The position numbers were made by a program, and so were the translations under genes. The notes beneath the pieces were generated by a model. The model saw only the letters and a list, made by a program, of their open reading frames with translations, was not told the origin of the DNA and ran no database searches. Positions 15,952 through 24,965 of a DNA stretch of 38,896 nt are shown here, in pieces (position 1 is the first letter of the stretch; each line of letters begins with the position of its first letter). The stretch comes from Acidimicrobiales bacterium (GTDB lineage: Bacteria; Actinomycetota; Acidimicrobiia; Acidimicrobiales; RAAP-2): positions 1 to 38,896 of the forward strand of contig JASHYA010000156.1 in NCBI GenBank assembly GCA_030043315.1, written 5' to 3'.

Positions 15952-17310
15952 TCAGCCGTTGCCCGCCGCGCGGACCACGTCGTCGATGACGCGGCCAAGA
16001 TCGCTCGCCACGTCCTCGATCAGCAGGTGGCGTCCCTCGGCGACGACGTGGCGTCCCGAGACCACCACATCGGTGACGTCGGGCGCCCCCGCCGCGAACA
16101 CGACGTGCTCGAGCAGCGTGCCGCGCGCTGCGCCGGCGAGCCGCACCGACGAGAGCGCCACGGTGACCAGGTCCGCGGGCGCCCCGGACTCGAGCCGTCC
16201 CGCCTCCGGCCAGCCGATCGCCCGGTGGCCCGCGGCCGTCGCCGCGTTCAGGAGCGCCGCAGCGCTGAACCGGCCCCGGAGCCCGGACGCCAACCGCTCG
16301 TCGAGCTCGAGTGCACGCGCCTCTTCGAACGGATCCACCACCGCATGGCTGTCGGTGCCGAGGGCGATCGGGGACCCCTCCTCGGCGAGGGTGTAGGCGG
16401 GGCCGATCCCATCGGCGAGCGCACGCTCGGTGGTCGGGCACATGCACACCGTCGTCCCGCTCGCACCCAGCGTCCTCGCACCCTCGGGGCCGAGGTGGGT
16501 CGCGTGGACCGCGGTCGTAGCGGGCCCGAGCGCACCGCCTGCAGCGAGGAGGGCGACCGGTGGCGCGTCGTAGGCGGCGACGACTGCGTCGTTCTCCCCG
16601 GGCTGCTCGGAGACGTGGACGTGGAACGGAACGTGGTGGGCCCCGGCCCAGGCCGCAACCTCACCCGCAGCACTGGGCGGGACCGCGCGCAGCGAGTGGG
16701 CCGCTGCGCCGACCCTGGCCCCGCCCCGGGGCGGCGACCCGGTGAGGGCCTCGACCCGGGACGCCCAGGTCGCCACGTCCCCGTCGGAGAACCGCTCCTG
16801 GACCCCTTCCGCCGGTTCCCCCGGCGCCCGCTCCAGATAGCAGGTGTCGACGAGGGTGAGGCGGATCCCCGCGTCGCGGGCGGCGTCGAAAAGCGCGAGA
16901 CCCATCTCGTTCGGGTCGGCGTACCGCCGGCCGCCGGCCGCATGGTGGAGGTAGTGGAACTCGCCGACCGCGCAGTAGCCGGCCAGCACCATCTCGGCGT
17001 ACACGGCACGCGCGAGCCGCCGGTACAGGTCGGGGTCCAGGACGGCCGCGACCGCGTACATCTCGTCGCGCCAGCTCCAGAAGTCTCCCGGCCGTTCGAC
17101 GCGCCCGCGCAACACGCGGTGGAACGCATGACTGTGCGCGTTGGCGAACCCGGGCAGGGTGAGCCCCGCGAGCCGGGCGTCGCCCGACGCGGGGACAACC
17201 CCACGTTCCACGGCCGAGATGGACTCACCGTCGACGGTGATCGCCACGTCCGCCACGGCCTCGTTCCCCCCCAGGTACGCGAAGTCGCAGTGGTACCGCC
17301 TCACTGCCAC
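15952..17310 (-). CDS. hutF: Formimidoylglutamate deiminase
   Basis: 452-residue amidohydrolase. PGFANAHSHAFHRVLRGRVERPGDFWSWR is the HutF-type metal motif, and GEFHYLHHAAGG, HVSEQPGENDAV, HATHL and LGTDSHAVVDPFEEAR supply further metal and catalytic residues. It deaminates N-formimidoyl-L-glutamate to N-formyl-L-glutamate and ammonia. This places the organism on the five-step branch of histidine degradation rather than the formamide-releasing branch. The start is GTG at 17310; an alternative GTG at 17304 overlaps the upstream stop as GTGA. The presence of HutF predicts that an N-formylglutamate deformylase must exist; see the next gene upstream. Confidence 0.93.
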   Translation of the reverse strand: MAVRRYHCDFAYLGGNEAVADVAITVDGESISAVERGVVPASGDARLAGLTLPGFANAHSHAFHRVLRGRVERPGDFWSWRDEMYAVAAVLDPDLYRRLARAVYAEMVLAGYCAVGEFHYLHHAAGGRRYADPNEMGLALFDAARDAGIRLTLVDTCYLERAPGEPAEGVQERFSDGDVATWASRVEALTGSPPRGGARVGAAAHSLRAVPPSAAGEVAAWAGAHHVPFHVHVSEQPGENDAVVAAYDAPPVALLAAGGALGPATTAVHATHLGPEGARTLGASGTTVCMCPTTERALADGIGPAYTLAEEGSPIALGTDSHAVVDPFEEARALELDERLASGLRGRFSAAALLNAATAAGHRAIGWPEAGRLESGAPADLVTVALSSVRLAGAARGTLLEHVVFAAGAPDVTDVVVSGRHVVAEGRHLLIEDVASDLGRVIDDVVRAAGNG

Positions 17311-18533
17311 ACGAGCTCCTCCAGCACGCGGGAGAGCGCCCGGACACCGTCGACACAGTCCTCGTCGGACGCGTGCTCATCGGGGCTGTGGCTCACCCCC
17401 GTCGGGTTCCGCACGAACAGCATCGAGGTCGGGACCACTTGGGCAAGTACTCCCGCATCGTGGCCCGCGCCGGTCGGCATCTCGGGAGCAGCGTCCCCGA
17501 GCGCGCGGGCGACGCGTGCACGCAGCTCCTCGTCGAACGCGACCGCCGCGGATCGCGACTCCTCGACCACGCGGCACGAGACGCCGTGCTCGGCCGCGGA
17601 TCGCTCCCCTTCCGCGCGCACCTCGCCGACGATCTCTTCGAGCGTCACCTCGGCGGGCGCACGCGCGTCGAGCCACGCCTCCACCGACGCAGCGACGGCG
17701 TTCGTCGCGTTCGGTCTCACTGCGACACGACCGACGGTCGCGAGCCCGCCGCGGCCCGCCGCCGCGGTGCGCGCCGTGGCGACCGCCGCCGCGAACGGCA
17801 ACATCGGGTCCCTGCGGTCCTCCAATCGCGCGGTGCCCGCGTGGTTGGCCTCACCTTCGAGGCAGATCCGCCACCGGCCGTGCGGCCAGATCTCGGTGGC
17901 GATCCCGACGGCCGCTCCCGCGTCCGAGAGGAAGCGGCCCTGCTCCACGTGGAGCTCGACAAACGCCGCGAGTCCTCCCATCCGCTCCTCGTCCCGACCG
18001 AGCGCGCCGGGATCGTTGCCCGCGCCGTGCATGGCGTCGGCGAGCGACGTTCCCGTCGCGTCCAGGAGGGCGCACGCGCGCCCAGGGTCGAGCGCGCCCA
18101 CCGAGAGCTTGCTCCCGAGACACGCCACGCCGAAGCGCGCTCCCTCTTCTTCGGTGAAGCCCACGACCGCGACCGGTCTGCTCGGCGCGGCACCCCCAGC
18201 CCGCAGCTCGTCCAGGGCGAGAAAGGCGGCGACCACCCCGAGGGGCCCGTCGTAAGCGCCGCCCCCCGGCACGCTGTCGAGGTGGCTCCCCGTCGCCAGC
18301 GCGCCAGCCGGAGGTGCGCCCCCGGCGGGGTCGTGTCCCCACCACGCCCAGAGGTTCCCGTTCCGGTCCTGCTCGACCACCAGGTCGCGCGCGGTCGCCG
18401 TGCGACGGAACCACGCCCGAAGCTCCAGATCCGCGCCGGTCCACGCGAAGCGGTCGTAACCGCCATCAGGCCGACGCCCGATCGGGGCGAGCTCCGTCCA
18501 CATGGCCCGGAAGCCCGAGAGGAGGTCGGTCAT
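17301..18533 (-). CDS. M20-family amidohydrolase (allantoate amidohydrolase/N-carbamoylase type), candidate N-formylglutamate deformylase
   Basis: 410 residues of the dizinc M20 carbamoylase group. Metal ligands lie in ATGSHLDSVPGGGAYDGPLG (His, bridging Asp), FTEEEGARF (Glu pair) and ELHVEQGRF (His), with the C-terminal GVSHSPDEHA His. The protein is annotated in family terms as allantoate amidohydrolase or N-carbamoyl-L-amino-acid hydrolase. No allantoin genes are nearby and it sits between hutH and hutF, overlapping hutF, where a hutG-type deformylase would be expected. The straightforward inference is that it cleaves N-formyl-L-glutamate to formate and glutamate. Family is firm, substrate is inference. 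Similar gene order is known to me from Streptomyces hut clusters. Confidence 0.88.
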   Translation of the reverse strand: MTDLLSGFRAMWTELAPIGRRPDGGYDRFAWTGADLELRAWFRRTATARDLVVEQDRNGNLWAWWGHDPAGGAPPAGALATGSHLDSVPGGGAYDGPLGVVAAFLALDELRAGGAAPSRPVAVVGFTEEEGARFGVACLGSKLSVGALDPGRACALLDATGTSLADAMHGAGNDPGALGRDEERMGGLAAFVELHVEQGRFLSDAGAAVGIATEIWPHGRWRICLEGEANHAGTARLEDRRDPMLPFAAAVATARTAAAGRGGLATVGRVAVRPNATNAVAASVEAWLDARAPAEVTLEEIVGEVRAEGERSAAEHGVSCRVVEESRSAAVAFDEELRARVARALGDAAPEMPTGAGHDAGVLAQVVPTSMLFVRNPTGVSHSPDEHASDEDCVDGVRALSRVLEELVWQ

Positions 18534-18557
18534 CTGGGGGTGGTCATCCGGGGTCGG

Positions 18558-20099
18558 TCACCTGATGGGTCCGGCGACCGCCGCGGCCGCCTCGACGACC
18601 GCCCCGGTCGCGACGAACGCCTCGGCGGCGGCCAGCTCCGGAGAGGTGAACCGGTCCGGCCCCGGTCCAGGTACCCGTTCGCGCAGGGCGGCCACCACCG
18701 CCCCCGACGCTGGCGCGAACGCGAGCGGCGCACGCAGCTCGAGCCCGCGCGCGGCCGTCACCAGCTCGACGGCGAGGATCCGCCGGAGGTTGTCGACCGC
18801 GCGCCGAAGCTTGCGCCCCGCGCTCCAACCCATCGAGACGTGGTCCTCCTGCATCGCCGAGCTCGGGATCGAATCGACGCTCGCGGGTGCCGCCAGCCGC
18901 TTGTTCTCCGAGACCATCGCCGCCTGGGTGTACTGGGCCATCATCAGCCCCGAGTCAACCCCGGGGTCCCGAGCCAGAAACGGCGGGAGGCCGTGGGACC
19001 GCGTCCGGTCGAGCAGCCGGTCGGTCCGGCGCTCCGAGATGGAGCCGAGGTCGGCGGTGGCGATGGCGAGGAAGTCCAGTACGTAGCCGAGCGGCGCACC
19101 GTGGAAGTTCCCGTTGGAGGTCACCTCTCCGCTCTCGAGGACGACCGGGTTGTCGATCGTCGCGGCAAGCTCGCGCTGGGCGACCGCCGCCGCGTGCGAG
19201 ATGGTGTCCCGCACGGCACCGGCAACCTGTGGCGCGCACCGGCACGAGTAGGGGTCCTGGACACGCGGATCGCCAGTCCGGTGCGAGGCGACGATCGCAG
19301 AGCCTGCCATCACCCTCATCATGTTGTCCGCGCTCACCGCCTGGCCCGGGTGGGGGCGGAGCGGCGCGTGCAGCTCCGGGCGGAACGCCTGATCGGTCCC
19401 GAGCAGGGCCTCGACGCTCATCGCCGCCGTCACGTCCGCGGTCGCGCAGAGGAGCTCGAGATCCGAGATCGCCAGCACGAGCATCCCGAGCATGCCGTCG
19501 GTGCCGTTGATGAGCGCGAGCCCCTCTTTCGCCGCGAGGCGCACCGGCGCGAGGCCGACAGCCGCGAGGGCCTCGGCGCCAGGGACCCTGGCGCCGCCGT
19601 CCTCGCCGAGGACCTCTCCCTCCCCCATCGCCACGAGCGCGCAGTGCGCGAGGGGGGCGAGGTCGCCGCTGCAGCCGAGAGAGCCCTGCTCGGGCACGAG
19701 CGGGGTGATCCCGGCGTTCAGCATCCGGACGAACGCCTCGGCGACCAGCGGGCGGGCCCCCGTCCGTCCCGACGCCAGGGTCTTCAGGCGGAGGAACATG
19801 AGCGCCCGCACCACTTCGCGCTCCACCGGCGGGCCCATGCCTGCCGCGTGCGATCGGATGAGGCTCACCTGGAGGTCGTCGCGGAGCTCGGGCGGGATGT
19901 GGCGGGTGGCGAGCGCTCCGAAGCCGGTCGAGATGCCGTACGCGGGCTCCGTGGCCGCAGCCAGCCGTTCCACGGCCGCGCGCGACGTCGCCATCGCGGC
20001 GAGCGCGTCCGTCGTGAGGCGGACCGGCGCGTCTTCGCGCGCAACCGCCACGACGTCTGTCGCCGTGACGCCCGAGCTCGAGACCGAGACGGTGGTCAT
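18558..20099 (-). CDS. hutH: Histidine ammonia-lyase
   Basis: 513 residues of the MIO aromatic ammonia-lyase family. The cofactor-forming tripeptide is Cys143-Ser144-Gly145 (GSLGCSGDLAPLAH) rather than the commoner Ala-Ser-Gly. The catalytic Tyr lies in AYGISTGFGALA, and QDPYSCRCAPQVAG and NGNFHGAPLGY are HutH-typical active-site strands. It removes ammonia from L-histidine to give urocanate. A 76-bp gap separates it from hutU upstream, and 24 bp from the M20 gene downstream. Histidine rather than phenylalanine or tyrosine specificity is supported by the complete hut context. Confidence 0.95.
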   Translation of the reverse strand: MTTVSVSSSGVTATDVVAVAREDAPVRLTTDALAAMATSRAAVERLAAATEPAYGISTGFGALATRHIPPELRDDLQVSLIRSHAAGMGPPVEREVVRALMFLRLKTLASGRTGARPLVAEAFVRMLNAGITPLVPEQGSLGCSGDLAPLAHCALVAMGEGEVLGEDGGARVPGAEALAAVGLAPVRLAAKEGLALINGTDGMLGMLVLAISDLELLCATADVTAAMSVEALLGTDQAFRPELHAPLRPHPGQAVSADNMMRVMAGSAIVASHRTGDPRVQDPYSCRCAPQVAGAVRDTISHAAAVAQRELAATIDNPVVLESGEVTSNGNFHGAPLGYVLDFLAIATADLGSISERRTDRLLDRTRSHGLPPFLARDPGVDSGLMMAQYTQAAMVSENKRLAAPASVDSIPSSAMQEDHVSMGWSAGRKLRRAVDNLRRILAVELVTAARGLELRAPLAFAPASGAVVAALRERVPGPGPDRFTSPELAAAEAFVATGAVVEAAAAVAGPIR

Positions 20100-20175
20100 C
20101 GCACTCTGCCCACCGGGTCTGTCGCGCGGGTGCGGCGGGCCGCGCGAACGTCGGCGATGTGCGAGCGGCGCTCCG

Positions 20176-21861
20176 TCACGCCGGCTCGCCGGACGTCATG
20201 GGTATCCGGACGTGGTGCACGTCGGCGACCGTCCCAGCTTCGGGGTACCCCGCGTCCACGTGACGCAGAACTCCCATCGTCGGATCGTTCGTCAGCACCC
20301 GTTGGAGCTTTGCCGCCGCGAGGTCCGAGCCGTCGGCAAGACACACCTGTCCCGCGTGGATCGACCGTCCGATACCCACGCCGCCGCCGTGATGGATCGA
20401 CACCCAAGAGGCGCCACTGGCAGTGGAGACCAGCGCGTTCAGAAGCGGCCAGTCCGCAATCGCGTCGGAGCCGTCTCGCATCGCCTCGGTCTCGCGGTAC
20501 GGGGAGGCGACCGAGCCGCAGTCCAGGTGGTCGCGCCCGATCACGATCGGCGCGGAGACCTCGCCGGAGGCGACCATCTCGTTGAACCGCCCCCCGGCAC
20601 GGTCACGCTCGCCCAGGCCGAGCCAGCAGATCCGCGCCGGCAGCCCCTGGAAGTGGACCCGCTCGCCTGCGACGCGGATCCAGCGCACGAGCCTGTCGTT
20701 GTCGGAGAAGAGCTCCGTCACTGCCGCGTCGGTGGCCGCGATGTCCTTGGGGTCCCCGGAGAGCGCCACCCACCGGAACGGCCCCTTCCCCTCGCAGAAC
20801 AGCGGTCGGATGTAGGCCGGCACGAAGCCGGGGTAGTCGAACGCGCGATCGAACCCGCCGAGTCGGGCCTCGGCCCTGAGGCTGTTGCCGTAGTCGAAGA
20901 CCTCCGCTCCCCTGTCCATGAGCGTGACGAGCGCCTCGCAGTGGACGGCCATCGCGGCCCGGGCCCTGCGCAGGTACCCGTCCGGGTCGTCGTTGCGCAG
21001 GCGCCCCGCTTCCTCGAGCGAAAGGCCCGGCGGGACGTAGCTGAGCGGGTCGTGCGCGGGGGTCTGATCCGTCGCGATATCGACCGGCACGTCACGGCGG
21101 ACAAGTTCGGGGAGCACCTCGGCGCCGTTGCCGACAAGTCCGACCGACAGGGCCCTTGCGTCACGGCGGGCGTGCTCCGCCAGTTCGACCGCCTCATCGA
21201 GGCTGTGCGCGAGCGTGTCGAGGTAGCCCGTCGACAAGCGTCGCTCGATCCTGGTCGGGTCGACGTCGCAACAGATCACCGCCCCACCGTTGATGGTGAC
21301 AGCGAGCGGCTGGGCGCCACCCATCCCCCCGGCACCCGAGGTGACCGTGACCGTGCCCGCCAGCGTCCCGCCGAAGCGCTTCTCCGCCACCGCAGCGAAG
21401 GTCTCGTAGGTCCCCTGCAAGATGCCCTGGGTGCCGATGTAGATCCACGACCCGGCCGTCATCTGGCCGTACATGGTGAGGCCGAGGGCCTCGAGCCGGC
21501 GAAACTCCTCCCACGTCGCCCAGTCGGGAACCAGGTTCGAATTGGCGATCAGAACCCGGGGCGCCCACTCGTGCGTGGTGACCACACCGACCGGCCGTCC
21601 CGACTGGACGAGGAGCGTCTCGTCTTTCTCGAGCGCGCCGAGGGCCCGCTCGATCGCGTGGAACGAGGGCCAGTCGCGCGCTGCCTTCCCCGATCCGCCG
21701 TAGACGACCAGCTCCTCGGGGTGCTCGGCGACCTCGGGGTCGAGGTTGTTGCGGAGCATGCGGAGCGCGGCTTCCTGCGGCCATCCCTTGCACGTGATCC
21801 TCGACCCCCTCGGCGCGCGAACGGCCTCGGGCCGTCGGCGACCACGTGCGTCCTCGACCAC
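20176..21861 (-). CDS. hutU: Urocanate hydratase
   Basis: 561 residues, the same length as the E. coli-type enzyme. Characteristic segments are [20 protein letters not shown], the NAD+-binding region [40 protein letters not shown] and [17 protein letters not shown]. It adds water to urocanate to give imidazolonepropionate, using NAD+ as an electrophile. Of two in-frame GTG codons, the one at 21861 is preferred: GAGGAGG ends five bases before it, while the GTG at 21867 overlaps that ribosome site. It follows the IclR gene by 43 bp and is the first structural gene of the operon. Confidence 0.96.
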   Translation of the reverse strand: MVEDARGRRRPEAVRAPRGSRITCKGWPQEAALRMLRNNLDPEVAEHPEELVVYGGSGKAARDWPSFHAIERALGALEKDETLLVQSGRPVGVVTTHEWAPRVLIANSNLVPDWATWEEFRRLEALGLTMYGQMTAGSWIYIGTQGILQGTYETFAAVAEKRFGGTLAGTVTVTSGAGGMGGAQPLAVTINGGAVICCDVDPTRIERRLSTGYLDTLAHSLDEAVELAEHARRDARALSVGLVGNGAEVLPELVRRDVPVDIATDQTPAHDPLSYVPPGLSLEEAGRLRNDDPDGYLRRARAAMAVHCEALVTLMDRGAEVFDYGNSLRAEARLGGFDRAFDYPGFVPAYIRPLFCEGKGPFRWVALSGDPKDIAATDAAVTELFSDNDRLVRWIRVAGERVHFQGLPARICWLGLGERDRAGGRFNEMVASGEVSAPIVIGRDHLDCGSVASPYRETEAMRDGSDAIADWPLLNALVSTASGASWVSIHHGGGVGIGRSIHAGQVCLADGSDLAAAKLQRVLTNDPTMGVLRHVDAGYPEAGTVADVHHVRIPMTSGEPA

Positions 21862-21904
21862 CGTCACCTCCTCAGCTCATCACTCCGCCGCTTGGGGTTC
21901 GCGG

Positions 21905-22675
21905 CTAATGCGCCACCGCGGGGGACACCTTGCTCACCGGCGACAGTCCCCCGAGCCTGGCCGTAGCCCGACCGGCCGCAGCCACCACCTCGGCTGCCAC
22001 TTCGACCGGCGAGGTCCTCGCGTCCATGAGGAAGCTCACGCCCACCGCCCCGCAGCAGGAGTGCAGGTCGAAGACCGGGGCAGCGACGCACTCGATACCG
22101 GACACCGTGTCGCCCTCGTCTACCGCGTACCCGCGGGACCGGATCTCGGCCAACTCCGCGGCGAGCTCGTCACGAGTCCGCCGACGACCGTCACTGCTCG
22201 GCTGCTCCGGGTCCAGGTGAGGTGCGACCTCTTCGGAATCGAGCCACGCGAGGCATGCCTTGCCGACCGAGGTCCATTGCGCGGGGAGCCTCACCCCGAC
22301 CGCGGTCACCAGCTGCACGCCGAGGAGAGGGGGGTCCTCCTTCCAGAGGTAGATGACGTCGGTGCCGGCGAGGACCGCGAAGTGAGACGTGGCTTGGAGC
22401 CGGCGCGTCAGATCCCGAAGTACCGGAGCGATCTCGCTCATCGGATTGGCGCGGTGCAGCAGTGCGGATCCGACCTCGAACGCTTTCACACCGATCTTGT
22501 AGGTCCCCGGCTCGGCCGGCTCGACGAACCCTTCCGAGATCAGGTCCTGGAGCACCGCGTGCACAGAGCTCTTCGGCGCACCCAGCGCCGCGGTGATGCC
22601 GCTGAGCGGCATGGGCCTCTCGGAACCTGCGAGGAGCTCGAGCACTCGCACCGCCCTCGGGACCGCCGTGCCCAT
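21905..22675 (-). CDS. IclR-family transcriptional regulator of the hut region
   Basis: 256 residues. N-terminal winged helix: PRAVRVLELLAGSERPMPLSGITAALGAPKSSVHAVLQDLISEGFVE (residues 5-55). The ligand domain has the IclR pattern PAQWTSVGKACLAWL, the DEGDTVSGIECVAAPVFDL block and AVGVSFLM. ATG at 22675 has AAGGGG upstream and gives normal IclR length; an upstream ATG at 22726 lacks a ribosome site. It leads the hut operon and diverges from the ABC transporter operon, with a 16-bp palindromic motif at each promoter. It probably senses urocanate or another pathway intermediate. An IclR-type HutR is known in corynebacteria; orthology here is not tested. Confidence 0.9.
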   Translation of the reverse strand: MGTAVPRAVRVLELLAGSERPMPLSGITAALGAPKSSVHAVLQDLISEGFVEPAEPGTYKIGVKAFEVGSALLHRANPMSEIAPVLRDLTRRLQATSHFAVLAGTDVIYLWKEDPPLLGVQLVTAVGVRLPAQWTSVGKACLAWLDSEEVAPHLDPEQPSSDGRRRTRDELAAELAEIRSRGYAVDEGDTVSGIECVAAPVFDLHSCCGAVGVSFLMDARTSPVEVAAEVVAAAGRATARLGGLSPVSKVSPAVAH

Positions 22676-22777
22676 GTGCACCCCTTGCACGCCATCACGC
22701 CTCGCCGGGTCGGGTCGGCCGGCCATGGGTGACGCGTCGTCTCACGGCGACGCACGGCGGCGTGGAAGACCCCAGCT

Positions 22778-22793
22778 GTTCCTATATACGAAC
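22778..22793. promoter_or_regulatory. Palindromic operator copy 1 (IclR side)
   Basis: GTTCCTATATACGAAC is a near-perfect palindrome (14 of 16 positions symmetric) about 100 bp upstream of the IclR start. It contains a TATATA that can serve as -10 for the leftward promoter, so a bound dimer would block transcription. A matching copy occurs at 22920-22935. Confidence 0.7.
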
Positions 22794-22919
22794 CCCTTTC
22801 AAGCTACTCGGGGTGCTTCCCCCTCACAATCCGCCCCCGGGGGTACGTCCTCGCCGGATGCCCGGGTTGACCCTCCCCAGAGCCACTGTCATCATGGAGC
22901 CCGTTCATTTTGTAACGGC

Positions 22920-22935
22920 GTCCGTATATGGGAAC
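22920..22935. promoter_or_regulatory. Palindromic operator copy 2 (ABC transporter side)
   Basis: Read on the minus strand this is GTTCCCATATACGGAC, identical to copy 1 at 14 of 16 positions. It overlaps TATATG at 22925-22930, a plausible -10 for the transporter promoter with a start about 25 bases before the GTG at 22961. The paired sites 142 bp apart suggest joint repression, possibly with looping. Confidence 0.68.
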
Positions 22936-22960
22936 GGCCGGACCTATTGGGGGGTGCTGC

Positions 22961-23881
22961 GTGAGGCTCCGGAATTTCTCTGTGTGGTGCCTATTGGCGT
23001 GCCTTGCGGCGACGACCTCGACGTTCGCGGTGAGCGGCCTGGCCGGCGCCTCGCCTCACTCAGGAGGAACGCCTTCCGCCTGGAAGAAGGCGCGGGCACT
23101 CGTCCCGGCGGCAATCCGCAAGAGCGGCGTCGTCACGGTGGCGACGACAGCGTCCTATCCTCCCTACGAGCTCTACGCGTCGAACAACAAGACAATCGTC
23201 GGCGTCGACCCGGACCTCGGGCACGCCATCGGCAAGGTGCTCGGTCTCAAGTTCGAGTTCCACAACGTCACATATGACGACATCCCGACCGAGATCAAGG
23301 ACGGCCACTACGACGTGGGCATGTCGGCAATCGGGGTCTTCAAATTCCGGGAGAAGGTGGTCAACTTCGTCGACTACGCGACGTTCGGCGAGGCGTTCTT
23401 GACGCCCAAGACGAGCTCGTTCAAGGCGGACGACCTCTCGCAGGTCTGCGGCGAGACCATCGCCGCCCAATCGGGGACGAGCGAGTCGATCCAGTTGGGC
23501 AAGCAGAGCAAGATCTGCACCAGCGAGCACAAGAAGGCGGTGACCGCCCTCACGTACCCGAGCGAGAACACCGCGGTGTTGGCCGTGCACAGTGGTCGCG
23601 CACCGGTGTTGTTCGCGGACCTCGCAACGGCCGACTGGGTGCTGAAGGAGAACCCCGGCCAGTACCGGCTCCTCATCGTGCACGACCCCGCGATCAAGGG
23701 GCTCACCGGCCCCTATGGCATCGCTCTGGCGAAGGGCTCCAAGCTCCTCGCGCCGATCGAGGCGGCGGTCAAGATCCTGATCGCCGACGGGACCTACGAG
23801 AAGATCTTCGCCAAGTGGGGCGTGAAGCAGGACGAAGTCCGAACCGTCCAAATCAATCACGGCGTCACAACAACAACATAG
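22961..23881 (+). CDS. Amino-acid ABC transporter substrate-binding protein
   Basis: 306 residues from the GTG at 22961 (G-rich ribosome site at 22949-22955). Residues 1-30 are a Sec signal peptide (hydrophobic CLLACLAATTSTFAV, then SGLAGAS as likely cleavage region); a Cys is present inside the hydrophobic stretch but a lipobox is not clear. The mature protein is an SBP family 3 bilobed receptor: GVVTVATTASYPPYELYAS, GVDPDLGHAIGKVLGLKFEF, and DGHYDVGMSAIGVFKFREKVVNF. It delivers an amino acid or analogue to the permease that follows. The location beside hut genes and the shared operator make histidine or urocanate a plausible ligand, but the ligand is not proven. Confidence 0.9.
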   Translation: MRLRNFSVWCLLACLAATTSTFAVSGLAGASPHSGGTPSAWKKARALVPAAIRKSGVVTVATTASYPPYELYASNNKTIVGVDPDLGHAIGKVLGLKFEFHNVTYDDIPTEIKDGHYDVGMSAIGVFKFREKVVNFVDYATFGEAFLTPKTSSFKADDLSQVCGETIAAQSGTSESIQLGKQSKICTSEHKKAVTALTYPSENTAVLAVHSGRAPVLFADLATADWVLKENPGQYRLLIVHDPAIKGLTGPYGIALAKGSKLLAPIEAAVKILIADGTYEKIFAKWGVKQDEVRTVQINHGVTTTT

Positions 23882-23972
23882 GCATCAATACGGTCGACAC
23901 AGGACCGAGCCGGCGAGCAGCAATCTGGCCGAGGAGCCCGACGGACGTGGCTTCTCGGCAGAAGGGAGATCG

Positions 23973-24965
23973 TTGACGCTCGCACCGCCGACGAGCGAGA
24001 GGACCGGGGCAGAAGCCGACGGGGCGCCGGCGCACGACGAGATCATCCCTGTCCGCCATCCAGGACGGTGGGTCGGTGCCGTGGTGATCACCGTGCTGTT
24101 CGCGATGCTCGTGCACTCGCTGGTCACCGACCCGCGGTACCAGTGGGGCGTCGTCGGGCAGTACTTCGGCTCCGATCTCATCCTCAGTGGGCTCAGGCTC
24201 ACGCTCGAGCTCACCGTCCTTTCGATGCTGATCGGGATCGTCGTCGGCGTGACCGTCGCCGTCATGCGACTATCCCCGAACCCGATCCTCTCCAAGGGGA
24301 GCGCCCTGTACATCTGGTTCTTCCGGGGCACCCCGGTGCTCGTGCAGCTCTTCTTCTGGTACAACATCGCGGCGCTCTACCCCCGCGTCTCGATCGGCGT
24401 GCCGTTCGGTCCCGCGTTCGTCGGCGGGTCGACCAACTCGATCGTCACCCCCCTCATCGCCGCGCTGCTCGGTCTCGGGCTCAATGAGGGCGCCTATATG
24501 GCCGAGATCGTCCGCGCCGGCATCCTCTCGGTGGAGCGGGGTCAGATCGACGCTGCCTCGGCGCTGGGTCTGTCCCGACTCAAGACGATGAAGGGGATCG
24601 TCCTCCCGCAGGCGATGAGGGTGATCATCCCGCCGACCGGTAACGAGACCATCGGGATGCTGAAGACCACTTCGCTGGCGAGCGCGCTCTCCTTGTCCGA
24701 ACTGCTGTTCTCGGCCCAGATCGTCTACGAACGGACGTTCCAGACGATTCCGCTGTTGATCGTGGCCAGTCTCTGGTATCTCATCGTCACGACGGTGCTC
24801 ACCGTCGGGCAGATGCGGATCGAGAGCTACTTCGGCAGGAGCGTCGGCACCCCCGGGGGGGGCAGGCGAAAACGCGCTCGCAGCTACCTCCGGGCGGCCT
24901 TGCGTTTTCACGTCGACGCGCAGGAACTCCTCACACTCGGGAACAGCGGGCGACGCGGACGATGA
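23973..24965 (+). CDS. Amino-acid ABC transporter permease
   Basis: 330 residues of the His/Glu/Gln/opine permease group (HisMQ-like). The LTLELTVLSMLIGIVVGVTVAVMR start of the transport domain, WFFRGTPVLVQLFFWYN, and the EAA loop EIVRAGILSVERGQIDAASALGLS, ending in PQAMRVIIPPTGNE, are seen. The start is a TTG at 23973 preceded by AAGGGAGA. An N-terminal cytoplasmic segment of 30 residues precedes helix one. Being a single permease, it should work as a homodimer. The stop overlaps the ATPase ATG (ATGA). Confidence 0.92.
   Translation: MTLAPPTSERTGAEADGAPAHDEIIPVRHPGRWVGAVVITVLFAMLVHSLVTDPRYQWGVVGQYFGSDLILSGLRLTLELTVLSMLIGIVVGVTVAVMRLSPNPILSKGSALYIWFFRGTPVLVQLFFWYNIAALYPRVSIGVPFGPAFVGGSTNSIVTPLIAALLGLGLNEGAYMAEIVRAGILSVERGQIDAASALGLSRLKTMKGIVLPQAMRVIIPPTGNETIGMLKTTSLASALSLSELLFSAQIVYERTFQTIPLLIVASLWYLIVTTVLTVGQMRIESYFGRSVGTPGGGRRKRARSYLRAALRFHVDAQELLTLGNSGRRGR

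Noticed and set aside
15718-20585. Very long rightward frames (845 and 1070 codons) over the hut genes
   Set aside because: They run through five clear leftward hut enzymes across gene borders and show no conserved motif.
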